In this document: positions 34,843-43,658 of the stretch, in pieces | How positions within the stretch are numbered: position 1 is the first letter of the stretch | Layout: each line of letters begins with the position of its first letter | DNA from: Anaeromyxobacter dehalogenans 2CP-1 | GTDB taxonomy: Bacteria; Myxococcota; Myxococcia; Myxococcales; Anaeromyxobacteraceae | DNA length: 64,000 nt | Reading direction: 5' to 3' | NCBI RefSeq assembly: GCF_000022145.1 | Contig: NC_011891.1 | Coordinates: 2,182,001-2,246,000, forward strand | The notes under the pieces: model-generated | What the model was told of the DNA's origin: nothing | Seen by the model: the letters and a program-made list of their open reading frames with translations, nothing else | The model's database searches: none | Made by a program: the position numbers and the translations under genes

Positions 34843-35812
34843 CGTCCTCGCGCAGGCCATCTTCCACACCCTGGTCGCCTCGCTGTTCGTGGAGGCGCTG
34901 GTGCGGACCTGGCGAGTGCGCGACCCCGGCCAGCGGATCGCCCTGCGGCTCACCGCCCTGGGCTATCCGCTGGTCCTGTTTCCGGCCCTGGTGCTGCTGT
35001 TCCCGGTGCGGGCCGGCGACGCGTTCCGCGAGGGCGGCGCGCTGCTCGTCGGCCGCCGCTGGGCCGACGTGCGGCTGCTCGGGACCGGGATGTACCAGTG
35101 GTTCGTGGGCGGGCTGGCGACCATCGGGCTGGCGCTGCTGCTCATGGACCTGGTGCCGTTCCTGTGCCGCAGGCGGCGCGCGCGGCCGCCGCCGCGCGCG
35201 GTGCCGGACCCGGAGACCGCCGCGCGCCTCGGCGCCACGCTGGCCGAGCTGGCCGCCCGCCTCGGCACGCGCGTGCCCTCGCTGCTGTGGATCGAGCGCG
35301 GCGCGCCGGTCCTGTTCTGCACCGGCATCCGCAGGCCGGCGGTGGTGCTCTCGCGCGGGGCGCTGCGCCTGCTCGACGCGGCCGAGCTGCGCGCGGCGCT
35401 GGCCCACGAGCTCGCCCACCTGGCCCGCCGCGATCCCGCCGCGAGCTGGGTGGTGCTGCTGGCGCGCGTGGTGATGGGCTTCAACCCGGCGTTCCAGGTG
35501 GTCTCGCGCGCGCTGGCCCGCGACGCCGAGTGGCTCGCGGACGAGAGCGCCGCGGAGGCGTGCGGCGATCGCCTCGCGCTCGCCAGCGGCCTGCTCAAGC
35601 TCCACCGCGCCACCGCCGGGCCGCCGCCGGTGCGCCGGACGCTGCCGCTCGCCGCCGCGCTGTCCGAGCCGCTCGCGCGCGTGCGCTCACGCGACATCGA
35701 GCTGCGCTGCCGTCGCCTGCTCCAGCCGCCGGCGCCGCGCCTGCCGTTCGGGGCGGCGCGCGTCGCGCTGGCGGCCCTCACCCTGACGGCCCTGCTGTTC
35801 TTCGTGGTATGA
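34820..35812 (+). CDS. M56/M48-type membrane metalloprotease (BlaR1-like domain)
   Basis: 330 residues. Several N-terminal membrane helices precede a zinc protease domain with HELAHLARRD and the third-ligand motif EWLADESAAEACGD; a C-terminal helix ends the protein. No penicillin-binding sensor domain is attached, so it is not a BlaR1 receptor in the strict sense. It overlaps the cytochrome b gene by 23 bases and the next gene by 4, so it belongs to the redox operon. A role in processing a membrane or regulatory protein of this system is possible. Confidence 0.82.
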   Translation: MTSATWADVLAQAIFHTLVASLFVEALVRTWRVRDPGQRIALRLTALGYPLVLFPALVLLFPVRAGDAFREGGALLVGRRWADVRLLGTGMYQWFVGGLATIGLALLLMDLVPFLCRRRRARPPPRAVPDPETAARLGATLAELAARLGTRVPSLLWIERGAPVLFCTGIRRPAVVLSRGALRLLDAAELRAALAHELAHLARRDPAASWVVLLARVVMGFNPAFQVVSRALARDAEWLADESAAEACGDRLALASGLLKLHRATAGPPPVRRTLPLAAALSEPLARVRSRDIELRCRRLLQPPAPRLPFGAARVALAALTLTALLFFVV

Positions 35813-36381
35813 CCGGGAGCGTGACGCGCGCGCGCGAGGCGGGGCTCGAGCTCGCGCGGATGCTCGCGGCGCTGGTGTGGGTGGCCGCGACCTCCGCGCT
35901 GGTGATCGCCGCCCTCGGCGCGCTGCCCGGGTGGATCGCCGGGGAGGGCAGCGCGGTCCGCCACGCCGCGACCGTGCAGGAGGCCGAGCGCCGGCTCGGC
36001 GCGATGCTGATGCTGCCCGGCTACTTCCCGCAGCGGCTCGCCTGGCCGCCCTCGGAGATCCGGCTCGCCGGTGGCCGCCGCGGGTCCGCGGCCATCACGG
36101 TCGTCGATCGCAGCGGCGCGCCCGCCGTCCAGATCCTGCAGTCCACCGCGGAGGGCGCCGAGATCGCGGCGCCGCTGCTCGCCGATCGCAACGTGCTCCG
36201 CGTCCAGCGCACCACGGTGGGCTCGTACCCGGCGACGCTCTCCGCGGTGCTGGTGGCGGGGCAGCCCTGGCAGGAGCTGGCCTGGGAGCAGCGCGGCCGG
36301 ACGGTGCTGCTCCGCACGCGCGGCGACCTCGACGAGCTGTACCACATGGCCCACAGCACGCACCCCGGAGGCGGCCGATGA
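35809..36381 (+). CDS. Membrane-anchored hypothetical protein between M56 protease and haem-motif kinase
   Basis: 190 residues with one N-terminal hydrophobic helix (about 19-40) and a beta-rich remainder (MLPGYFPQRLAWPPSEIRL, strand-turn repeats). It faintly resembles DUF4367-type periplasmic domains, but I cannot assign it. Both ends overlap neighbours by 4 bases (ATGA), so it is tightly coupled to the protease and the sensor kinase. A substrate of the protease or an accessory sensor subunit are possible readings from context only. Confidence 0.6.
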   Translation: MTGSVTRAREAGLELARMLAALVWVAATSALVIAALGALPGWIAGEGSAVRHAATVQEAERRLGAMLMLPGYFPQRLAWPPSEIRLAGGRRGSAAITVVDRSGAPAVQILQSTAEGAEIAAPLLADRNVLRVQRTTVGSYPATLSAVLVAGQPWQELAWEQRGRTVLLRTRGDLDELYHMAHSTHPGGGR

Positions 36382-38366
36382 GGCCCGGGCCCGAGGCCGG
36401 CGCGCCGCCCGCGCTGCCGGTGCCGCCCGCGCCCCCGCCTGCCCCGGCGGCGTACCGGACCGCGCCGCACCCGGCCATGCCGGGCGGCATCCGCCGGCGC
36501 GTCTATCTGCTGATGGCCACCGGCATCGCCGTCCCGCTCGTCATCATGGGCGCGACCGGGATCCACTGGGCGCGCACCCTCGACGAACGGGTGGTGGCGG
36601 GCCGCATGTCCGCCGCGGCCATGGCGGCGACGCACTTCGACGGCGTGCTGACCGAGGACCTCGAGGTGCTGCAGCGGCTCGCCTCCGGCGTGGCCCAGAC
36701 CATGGGCAACGCGGACCTCGAGGAGGAGCGGCGCGTGGTGGCCGACACGTACCACCAGTTCCGCCACCGCGAGGGCGTCTACCTGCTGGACGCCGAGCGC
36801 AACGTGCTCGCGGAGGCGCCGGGCGGCCCGCGGTCGGCGGCGCCGGCCGACGACCTCACGGTGGTGGACGAGGTGCTGCGCACCGGGCTGCCGCGCCTCT
36901 CCGGCGCGGAGCAGGGCGCGCGCGGGCGGGTGGTGCACGAGCTCGTCCCGGTGCGGAGCTGGCAGAACCAGATCATCGGGATCGCCGGCGGCACGTTCGA
37001 CCCGTCGCGGCGCGGCTTCGATCGCGTGCTGCAGCACCTGCGCCGCGGGGAGAGCGGCTTCGCCGAGCTGATCGACGCGGGCGGCACCATCATCGCGAGC
37101 ACCGTGCCGGCCCGGGTCGGGCGCCGCACCGAGTGCCGGGCGCACCTCGGCGAGCTGGTGAAGGACAAGCGGGCGCAGGCGGCGCGCTGCGACGGGTGCC
37201 ACGGCGACTGGGGCGTGAAGGCGGCGGCGCCGGCCGAGCTGATGGTGTTCGCGCCGCTGGCCGCGGCGCCGTGGGGCGTGGTGGTGCGGCAGCGCACCGC
37301 CGAGGCGCTGCCGACCGAGGGCGACGTGCCCTGGTGGCTGGTCGCGGCCGGCCTGGCGGCGCACCTCGGCATCGCGGCGGCGTTCGCCTGGGGCGCGGCG
37401 CGCAGCGTGACCCGGCCCATCGGCGTCCTCACCGGCGAGGCGGAGCGCATCGCCGGGGGCGAGCTGGACTGGTCCATCCCCGACCTCGGCACCGACGAGG
37501 TGGGGCGGCTGGGGCGCTCGCTGGATCGCATGCGCCTGGCGCTCCGGCGCCTGCTCGACGACGTGGCGCGGGTGAACGCCGAGCTGGAGCAGCGGGTGGA
37601 GGAGCGCACGCACGCGCTCAACGAGGCCTACGCCCAGCTCGCCGCGCGCGACGAGGCCCGCGCGCAGCTCCTCCGCAAGCTCATCTCTGCGCAGGAGGAC
37701 GAGCGCAAGCGCATCGCCCGCGAGCTGCACGACGAGACCAGCCAGAGCCTGGCGGTGCTGGCCATGGGGCTCGAGGCGGCCCAGGACGCGATGCGCGGCG
37801 GCAAGGCGCCGCGCCTCGAGGAGGTGAAGGCGGTGGCGGTGCGCACGCTGGAGGACGTGCACCGCATCATCCTGGACCTCCGCCCGTCGGTGCTCGACGA
37901 CCTCGGGCTGCTGTCCGCGATCCGCTGGTACGCGGAGCGCCAGCTCGGCACGCGCGGCATGTCGGTGCGCTGCGAGTTCGGGGAGCTGGACCGGCGGCTG
38001 CCGCCCGAGATGGAGACGGCGCTGTTCCGCATCTGCCAGGAGGCGATGAGCAACATCGCCCGCCACGCCCAGGCGACCGCGGTGCTGGTGGAGGTCGCGC
38101 TGGAGGACGACGTGTTCCGCATCGACATCGAGGACGACGGGCGAGGCTTCGACGCGGAGGCCGTCGCGCGCCGCGAGGGGCGGCGCTCCTGGGGCCTCAT
38201 GGGCATCCGCGAGCGCGCCGAGATCCTGGGCGGCAGCGCCACGGTGGAGTCCGCGCCGGGGAAGGGCACCCGCGTCGAGGTGCGCATCCCGGTGCCGCGC
38301 GCCACGACCGAGCCGGGCCCCGCCGCCGCCGGAGCGGACGCGGACGCCGAGGGGAGGGGAACGTGA
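36378..38366 (+). CDS. NarX-like sensor histidine kinase with CXXCH haem motif
   Basis: 662 residues: Pro-rich head, membrane helix (about 45-65), a long double-Cache-like periplasmic domain with CDGCH at 271-275, second helix (about 320-340), HAMP, coiled coil, and a HisKA_3-type kinase (RKRIARELHDETSQ, His451; HATPase with SNIARHA, DDGRGF and GLMGIRERAEIL). A single covalent haem would allow redox or gas sensing. It belongs to the NarX/DegS kinase branch, unlike the other two haem-motif kinases in the window, and is paired with the overlapping NarL-type regulator. It is the distal part of the nine-heme cytochrome operon. Confidence 0.9.
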   Translation: MRPGPEAGAPPALPVPPAPPPAPAAYRTAPHPAMPGGIRRRVYLLMATGIAVPLVIMGATGIHWARTLDERVVAGRMSAAAMAATHFDGVLTEDLEVLQRLASGVAQTMGNADLEEERRVVADTYHQFRHREGVYLLDAERNVLAEAPGGPRSAAPADDLTVVDEVLRTGLPRLSGAEQGARGRVVHELVPVRSWQNQIIGIAGGTFDPSRRGFDRVLQHLRRGESGFAELIDAGGTIIASTVPARVGRRTECRAHLGELVKDKRAQAARCDGCHGDWGVKAAAPAELMVFAPLAAAPWGVVVRQRTAEALPTEGDVPWWLVAAGLAAHLGIAAAFAWGAARSVTRPIGVLTGEAERIAGGELDWSIPDLGTDEVGRLGRSLDRMRLALRRLLDDVARVNAELEQRVEERTHALNEAYAQLAARDEARAQLLRKLISAQEDERKRIARELHDETSQSLAVLAMGLEAAQDAMRGGKAPRLEEVKAVAVRTLEDVHRIILDLRPSVLDDLGLLSAIRWYAERQLGTRGMSVRCEFGELDRRLPPEMETALFRICQEAMSNIARHAQATAVLVEVALEDDVFRIDIEDDGRGFDAEAVARREGRRSWGLMGIRERAEILGGSATVESAPGKGTRVEVRIPVPRATTEPGPAAAGADADAEGRGT

Positions 38367-39019
38367 GCGACAAGATCCGGGTGGTCATCGTGGACGACCA
38401 CGCCATCCTGCGCGAGGGCGTGCGTGCGCTGCTCCAGCTCCAGCCCGACATCGAGGTGGTCGGCGAGGGCGCCGACGGGATGCAGGCGCTGGAGCAGGTG
38501 GAGCGGCTCGATCCGGACGTGGTGCTGATGGACATCGCCATGCCCGGGCTGGGCGGCATCGAGGCCAGCCTCCAGCTGAAGAAGCTGGGGCGGCGCGCGC
38601 GCATCCTGATCCTCTCGCAGTACGAGGATCGCGAGTACGTCCGCCGCCTGCTCAAGGCCGGCGTGTCGGGCTACGTGCTCAAGAAGTCCGCCGGCGCCGA
38701 GCTCGCGAACGCCGTCCGCGCGGTCCACCGGGGAGGCCTGGTGCTCGACCCCGAGGTCGCGCGCACCGCCATGGAGGAGGCCGGCCCGGCGGCGCCCGGC
38801 GAGGCGGATCCCTACGAGTCGCTCACCGACCGCGAGAAGCAGGTGCTGAAGCTGGTGGCCGAGGGGCGGAGCAACAAGGAGGTGGCGGACGTCCTCGGCA
38901 TCAGCGTGAAGACCGCCATGAGCCACCGCGAGCACGTGATGGAGAAGCTCGGGGTCCACAACCGCACCGAGCTCGTCCGCTTCGCGATCCGCAAGGGCGT
39001 GATCCGCGTGGACGAGTAG
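38363..39019 (+). CDS. NarL/FixJ-family response regulator
   Basis: 218 residues from a GTG that overlaps the kinase stop by 4 bases, with GGGGAGGGGA upstream. The receiver has VVIVDDH and the phosphoacceptor in DVVLMDIAMPG. The LuxR-type helix-turn-helix (LTDREKQVLKLVAEGRSNKEVA, followed by VKTAMSHREHVMEKL) is intact. It is the partner of the NarX-like haem-motif kinase; targets unknown, the upstream cytochrome promoter being the first candidate. Confidence 0.94.
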   Translation: MSDKIRVVIVDDHAILREGVRALLQLQPDIEVVGEGADGMQALEQVERLDPDVVLMDIAMPGLGGIEASLQLKKLGRRARILILSQYEDREYVRRLLKAGVSGYVLKKSAGAELANAVRAVHRGGLVLDPEVARTAMEEAGPAAPGEADPYESLTDREKQVLKLVAEGRSNKEVADVLGISVKTAMSHREHVMEKLGVHNRTELVRFAIRKGVIRVDE

Positions 39020-39302
39020 CGCGTCGCGGGCCGCAACGAAGAGATGCGGCGCAGCCGCCGGCCCCCACCGGAAGCTGCCCGCATCGGGTGAAGAACCGCA
39101 GCCCCCCTCCCAGAGTGCTGCCGTTCTCCAGCCACGGCAGGTAGCACGTGCCGTGCCCGCGCCGGTGCACCTGGCGCAGGCCTCGACCCCCGGAAGATCC
39201 GTGGGTTAAGCGACAGGCGCCCCGGCGCTCCTGGGTGGGTTCACCCATCCCGTCGGCCGCGTGGGGGAATGGCCCCACCCGACCCACACTCCCAAAGGAA
39301 GA

Positions 39303-39325
39303 GGCCGGCGGCAATGCCGCCGGCC
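39303..39325. terminator. Hairpin terminator in a convergent gap
   Basis: Perfect 10-bp stem with an AAT loop, 22 bases from the minus-strand stop at 39347 and 284 bases after the regulator stop. The rest of the gap 39020-39346 has no gene. It holds further short dyads (39133-39155, 39233-39246), so a small RNA cannot be excluded. Confidence 0.55.
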
Positions 39326-39346
39326 CCGGTCCCCACCCCGCCGCCG

Positions 39347-39766
39347 CTACTCGTCGCCGCGCTTGCGGGCGATCTCGTCCTCGAGCGCCTTCAGCTCCTT
39401 CGTCGGCGCGGCGCCCGGCGCCTTCTCCTCCTCCTCGCCGGGCTTGCCGGTGAAGTGCGCCTCGCCGGGCCGCCACCCGGGGTGGACGGTGGCGGCGAGG
39501 TCGGCCGCGCCCTCCTTCACCCCGCCGGTCACCTTCTTCACCACCGCGTGCACCAGGAGCGCGAACCCGATCACCGGCATGAACATCAGGAACAGCGCCC
39601 CGAGCACCGGCACCACGACCAGGAGCAGGGGGAACGGCACCTTCACGAACCGTGCGCCGCTGCCCGGGAGGCGCCCGCCCTCCGACGGGACCACCTCGAC
39701 CGCCCACGCCCTCGGGTTCCAGTAGTAGCCGCCCTTCACGTTCGCTCCGCCCGTGTACTTGGCCAT
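39347..39766 (-). CDS. Single-helix membrane protein, tandem paralogue A (function unknown)
   Basis: 139 residues, ATG with AAGGAG upstream. The N-terminal part reads KGGYYWNPRAWAVEVVP; one long membrane helix (about 47-75, with [13 protein letters not shown]) and a charged C-terminus with the conserved stretch [17 protein letters not shown] follow. The next gene upstream encodes a clear paralogue sharing all three blocks, so the pair arose by tandem duplication. No known family recognised. Conserved Tyr/Trp blocks on both sides of the helix suggest a membrane-interface or complex-assembly role. Confidence 0.75.
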   Translation of the reverse strand: MAKYTGGANVKGGYYWNPRAWAVEVVPSEGGRLPGSGARFVKVPFPLLLVVVPVLGALFLMFMPVIGFALLVHAVVKKVTGGVKEGAADLAATVHPGWRPGEAHFTGKPGEEEEKAPGAAPTKELKALEDEIARKRGDE

Positions 39767-39822
39767 GACCGTCTCCTTCCGTGCCGCTCCGTCGACCGTG
39801 GGACCGCGGTGGACCGCGCCGC

Positions 39823-40251
39823 TCAGCTCTGGCGCCGCTTCTCCTCGATCTCCTTCTCGAGCGCCTCGAGCTTCTCGTCGCGCGCCGACGGCCCCTTCTC
39901 CTCGACGCCGCCGTTCTCCGGGGACTTGCCGGTGAAGTGCGCCTCGCCGGGCTGCCAGCCGGGGCTCATGGTGGCGGCCAGCTCCTCGGCGGGGCCGCGG
40001 AAGGTGCGGACCGCGCGCATCGCCACCGCCTGCGCCAGCAGCACGAAGCCGATGACCGGCATGAACATCAGGAACGTCGCGCCGAGCACCGGGGTGAGCA
40101 CCAGCGCCAGGGCCACCGGGATCCGCCGCCACTCGCCCTTGCCCTGCGGGAGGCGCTCGCCGTCCTTCGCGACCGGCTCGATCGCCCACCGGGAGAGGTT
40201 GAGGTAGTAACCGCTCTGCACCGCGCTGCCGCTCTTGAACGTGTTGGCCAT
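39823..40251 (-). CDS. Single-helix membrane protein, tandem paralogue B (function unknown)
   Basis: 142 residues, start with AAAGGAGC upstream. Same layout as the neighbour at 39347-39766: [15 protein letters not shown], a membrane helix with [13 protein letters not shown], then [15 protein letters not shown] and a Glu/Lys-rich tail. The two genes are 56 bases apart on the same strand and likely cotranscribed. The upstream side carries a perfect 8-bp dyad (40266-40289). Function not recognised. Confidence 0.75.
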   Translation of the reverse strand: MANTFKSGSAVQSGYYLNLSRWAIEPVAKDGERLPQGKGEWRRIPVALALVLTPVLGATFLMFMPVIGFVLLAQAVAMRAVRTFRGPAEELAATMSPGWQPGEAHFTGKSPENGGVEEKGPSARDEKLEALEKEIEEKRRQS

Positions 40252-40265
40252 TGATTGGCTCCTTT

Positions 40266-40289
40266 CGATTGGCAATGTCTCGCCAATCG
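40266..40289. promoter_or_regulatory. Inverted repeat upstream of the tandem membrane-protein genes
   Basis: Perfect 8-bp dyad CGATTGGC-N8-GCCAATCG, 15 bases before the start codon at 40251 (minus strand). Either an operator or a 5'-UTR hairpin covering the ribosome site region. Confidence 0.4.
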
Positions 40290-40760
40290 AGCGGCGAAGA
40301 AATTGGGACGATGCCCGAGCCGCGCGGGAAAGAGTCCGGGGCGGGGACCGGCGCGGCGCCGGAGCGGGCGGGGGCGCGAGGCCGGGGACGGGCCGGCGCG
40401 GGCACCGGGGCCGGCGGCCGCGCGGGCCCGAGCGCCGCGGGCGCGGACACCGGAGACGGGGTCGGGCGGATTCCCGATGTGCGCCGGCGCGCGGGCCGGC
40501 GCGCCGGAGGCGGCGCCGCGCCGGGTGGCGGCGCACGCCCAGCCGTGAACCAATGCGGACCTGGGGAGGCGGTGCGGCGCGGTGGCGCGAGGAGGTCCAC
40601 TCGAGGAGCTAACCCTGCGACGTTGCGCGCAGGATCGAGGGATCCCCCGGGCTCCCGGCGGGCCCGCAGCGGTTTCGCCGGCGGGGACCCATGCCCTGGT
40701 CCGGCGCAACCCTTGCGCGCTCCGGGGCGCGCCGATGCTGAAATCCTGCACGATCTCGTG

Positions 40761-40776
40761 GGGCACGCCGCTTGCT
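40761..40776 (+). promoter_or_regulatory. Candidate sigma-54 promoter of hemA
   Basis: GGCAC-N5-TTGCT with 10 bases between GG (40762-40763) and GC (40774-40775); only the T before GG is missing from the consensus. The predicted start near 40787 leaves a 22-base leader containing AAAGGAG before the hemA GTG. The remaining gap upstream (40290-40760) is GC-rich and shows no gene. Confidence 0.5.
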
Positions 40777-40808
40777 CGCATGCCGCCCGTTCCCGAAAGG
40801 AGCGCCTC

Positions 40809-42077
40809 GTGCTCGTCGCAGTCGGGCTGAACCAGAAGGGCGCCACCGTCGCAGACCGCGAGGTCCTCGCGCTGCCGTCGGAGGAGCTGCTGGACGCGCT
40901 CACCGCCTTCCAGGCGCTCGACGGCGTGGACGAGGTCGCGATCGTCTCCACCTGCTACCGCGTGGAGATCTTCGCGGCCGCCCGCTGCCCCGCCGCCGCG
41001 GAGCTGTCGCTGCGCCACGCGATGGAGGCGCGCGCCGGCCGCCCGCTCCCGCTGTTCGAGCTCCAGGGCGAGGAGGCGTTCCGGCACCTCGTCCGCGTCG
41101 CCTCCAGCCTCGAGTCCGCCATCCTGGGCGAGCCGCAGATCCTGGGCCAGGTGAAGGACGCGTTCCACCGCGCCGCCGAGGCGGGCGCCGCCGGCAAGGA
41201 GCTCGCCTCGGTGCTCTCCCGCGCGCTCGCGGCCGCGAAGCGCGTCCGCACCGAGACGGCGGTGGGCCGCGCCGGCGTGTCCTGGGGCAACGCCGCGGCC
41301 GCGCTCGCCAGCAAGGTGCTCGGCCCGCTCGCCGGGCGCCGCGTGGCGGTGATCGGCGCCGGCGAGATGGCCCGCCTCACCGCCCAGCACATGCGCGACG
41401 AGCGCGCCTCGGTGGTGGTGCTGAACCGCACGCTCGCGAACGCGGAGGCGCTGGCCGCCGAGGTGGGCGGCGAGGCCCGACCGCTCGAGGCGCTGGAGCA
41501 GGAGCTGCTGCGCGCCGACGTGGTGGTGTCCGCCGCGCCGGCCGCGCCGCCGGCGCTGGCCCCGGCCGTCATGCAGCGCATCCTGCACGCCCGCCGCAAG
41601 CGGATCGTCATGGTCGACCTGGCCGTCCCCCGCGCCATCCCCGCCGAGACCGGGGCGCTGCCGGACGTCTACCTGTGCGACGTCGACGACCTCGATCGCG
41701 TGATGAAGGCCGCCATGGCCGAGCGCGCCCAGGCGGCCCAGCACGCCGAGCGGATCGCCGACGAGGAGGTGCAGAAGTTCGCGCGCGCCGAGGCCGAGCG
41801 CCGCGCCGCGCCGCTCATCCAGGAGATGCGCAGCCGCGCCAGCGCCATCGCGCGCGAGGAGGTGGAGCGCACGCTCCGCCGCCTCGGCGAGGACCCGGAG
41901 CTCGCGAAGCGGCTCGACGCCATGGCGGGCTCGATCGTCTCCAAGATCCTGCACGCGCCCAGCACGCGCCTGCGCCAGGCGGTGTGCGACGGCGGGGCCA
42001 ACGACCCGCTGGTCGCGGCCGCCGTCCAGATCTTCGACCTGTCCGCGGCGCCGGCCGCCCGGGGCGACGCCGCCTAG
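40809..42077 (+). CDS. hemA: Glutamyl-tRNA reductase
   Basis: 422 residues from a GTG with AAAGGAG 6 bases upstream. The catalytic domain has Cys49 in STCYRVE, where the family usually reads STCNR, so Asn is replaced by Tyr50. [18 protein letters not shown] and the NADPH fold (IGAGEMA) are normal, and the helical dimerisation tail is complete. It makes glutamate-1-semialdehyde, the first committed step of tetrapyrrole synthesis in this C5 pathway. Its place next to haem-motif sensor genes and the sigma-54-like promoter suggests that haem supply is linked to respiratory signals. Confidence 0.95.
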   Translation: MLVAVGLNQKGATVADREVLALPSEELLDALTAFQALDGVDEVAIVSTCYRVEIFAAARCPAAAELSLRHAMEARAGRPLPLFELQGEEAFRHLVRVASSLESAILGEPQILGQVKDAFHRAAEAGAAGKELASVLSRALAAAKRVRTETAVGRAGVSWGNAAAALASKVLGPLAGRRVAVIGAGEMARLTAQHMRDERASVVVLNRTLANAEALAAEVGGEARPLEALEQELLRADVVVSAAPAAPPALAPAVMQRILHARRKRIVMVDLAVPRAIPAETGALPDVYLCDVDDLDRVMKAAMAERAQAAQHAERIADEEVQKFARAEAERRAAPLIQEMRSRASAIAREEVERTLRRLGEDPELAKRLDAMAGSIVSKILHAPSTRLRQAVCDGGANDPLVAAAVQIFDLSAAPAARGDAA

Positions 42078-42086
42078 CGGGGAGGT

Positions 42087-42105
42087 CGGGCCTTCCCCAG
42101 GCCCG
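42087..42105 (+). terminator. Short hairpin after hemA
   Basis: 7-bp perfect stem with a 5-base loop, 9 bases after the hemA stop and before the third haem-motif kinase gene. Weak; partial read-through is likely. Confidence 0.4.
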
Positions 42106-42149
42106 GAATTCCTGAGATATTGGCGCGCGTTGTCTCACGGGCCGACCGC

Positions 42150-43658
42150 ATGAACCTGCTCGAGCGCAGCTACCGGAGCCTGGACTCCAGCATGCGCGCG
42201 CGCGTGCTGGTGCCGACGGCGCTGCTGTTCGCGGTGACGCTCTCCGCGATGGTGGCCGCCGCCGTGCACTTCTACGGCGCCGACATCGAGAGCGGCCGGC
42301 AGGACCGGGCCGAGCTGTTCGCGACCATGGTCTCCTCGGGCGTGTCGAACGTGATGCTCTCGGGGAAGCCGCGCGAGGTGAGCACGCTGCTGGAGGCCCT
42401 GGTGGCCCACCGCAGCGACCTGCTCTCCGCCAGCCTGATCGCGCCGAACGGCTACATCTCGATCTCTACCAGCCCGGCGCTGCTGGGGCGGGTGCCGTGG
42501 TCCGAGGTGAACCGGGTCGAGGGCACCACCGTGGTGGTGGGGCCGGGCGGCAACGACGCCGAGTACGCGGTGCTCCAGCCCATCGTCAACGCCGAGTCCT
42601 GCGCGCGCTGTCACGGCACCCAGAGCCACGTGAACGGCTGGCTCGACCTGCGCTTCACCCGCGAGCCGGTGCTGGAGGCGCAGGCGCAGCTCGCCAAGAC
42701 GCTGTCGCTGTCCGCCGGGGCCGCGCTGGTGTGCCTGCTCGGGATCCTGCTCTGGCTGCTGGGCCGCGAGGCGGTGACCCCGCTGCAGCGGCTGGTGACG
42801 GTGATGCGCCGGGCCGAGGCGGGCGAGCTCTCGGTGCGGGCCGACGAGGGGCGCCCGGACGAGCTGGGCGTGGCGGCGCGCGGCTTCGACGCCACGCTGG
42901 CGGCGCTGCGGCGCAGCCAGGCCGAGCTGGAGGCGTTCTACCGCGAGCGCATGGTGCGGGCCGACCGGTTCGCCGCGGTGGGCGAGATCGCCACCGGCCT
43001 GGCGCACGAGATCAAGAACCCGCTGGCGGGGCTGTCCGGCGCGCTGGAGCTGCTCGCCGAGGACTTCTCCGACGACGCGCGCCACTCCGACATCGTCACC
43101 GAGATGCAGCACCAGGTGCGGCGGCTCACGCACACCATGGAGAGCCTGCTCAGCTTCGCCCGCCCGGCCAAGGCGAAGCTCCGCTCCACCGACGTGAACG
43201 CCACGCTCGAGAAGGTGCTGTTCCTCATCCGCCAGCAGTCGCGCGACGGCACGCTCGAGCTGGTCCCCGAGCTCTCGCCCGGGCTCCCCGCGGTGCTGGC
43301 CGACCCGTCGCAGCTCGAGCAGGTGTTCCTCAACATCTGCCTGAACGCCTGCCAGGCGATGATCGCGACCCGCCGCGGCGGGCGCCTCACCGTCCGCTCC
43401 CGCGCCGGCGACGGCACCGTGAGCGTCGAGGTGGAGGACACCGGCCCGGGCATCCCGGCCGACCTCCGCGCCCAGATCTTCAAGCCGTTCTTCACGACCA
43501 AGCGCGAGGGGAACGGGCTCGGGCTCGCCATCTCCGCGCGCATCGTGGCGGAGCACGGGGGCCACATCGGCTACCGCTGCCCGCCCGAGGGCGGCACCAC
43601 CTTCACCGTGACGCTGCAACAGGCGCGGCCCCAGCGCGCCCCGGAGCACGCCGCATGA
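42150..43658 (+). CDS. Sensor histidine kinase with CXXCH haem motif
   Basis: 502 residues starting at MNLLERSYRS; a TTG ten codons upstream is less likely. Two membrane helices (about 18-40 and 183-206) bracket a periplasmic domain with CARCHG at 151-156, a single c-type haem site. HAMP, then HisKA (GLAHEIKNPLAGL, His286) and full HATPase motifs (NACQA, DTGPGIP, FTTKREGNGLGL). Probably the sensor for the NtrC-type regulator encoded by the overlapping, frame-interrupted gene behind it. Same general design as the kinase at 23995 but with only one haem motif. Confidence 0.9.
   Translation: MNLLERSYRSLDSSMRARVLVPTALLFAVTLSAMVAAAVHFYGADIESGRQDRAELFATMVSSGVSNVMLSGKPREVSTLLEALVAHRSDLLSASLIAPNGYISISTSPALLGRVPWSEVNRVEGTTVVVGPGGNDAEYAVLQPIVNAESCARCHGTQSHVNGWLDLRFTREPVLEAQAQLAKTLSLSAGAALVCLLGILLWLLGREAVTPLQRLVTVMRRAEAGELSVRADEGRPDELGVAARGFDATLAALRRSQAELEAFYRERMVRADRFAAVGEIATGLAHEIKNPLAGLSGALELLAEDFSDDARHSDIVTEMQHQVRRLTHTMESLLSFARPAKAKLRSTDVNATLEKVLFLIRQQSRDGTLELVPELSPGLPAVLADPSQLEQVFLNICLNACQAMIATRRGGRLTVRSRAGDGTVSVEVEDTGPGIPADLRAQIFKPFFTTKREGNGLGLAISARIVAEHGGHIGYRCPPEGGTTFTVTLQQARPQRAPEHAA

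Noticed and set aside
39085-39150. Cobalamin-riboswitch-like bases (GGGTGAAGAACCGCAGCCCCC) in the convergent gap
   Set aside because: The remaining conserved blocks are missing and no gene follows on that strand.
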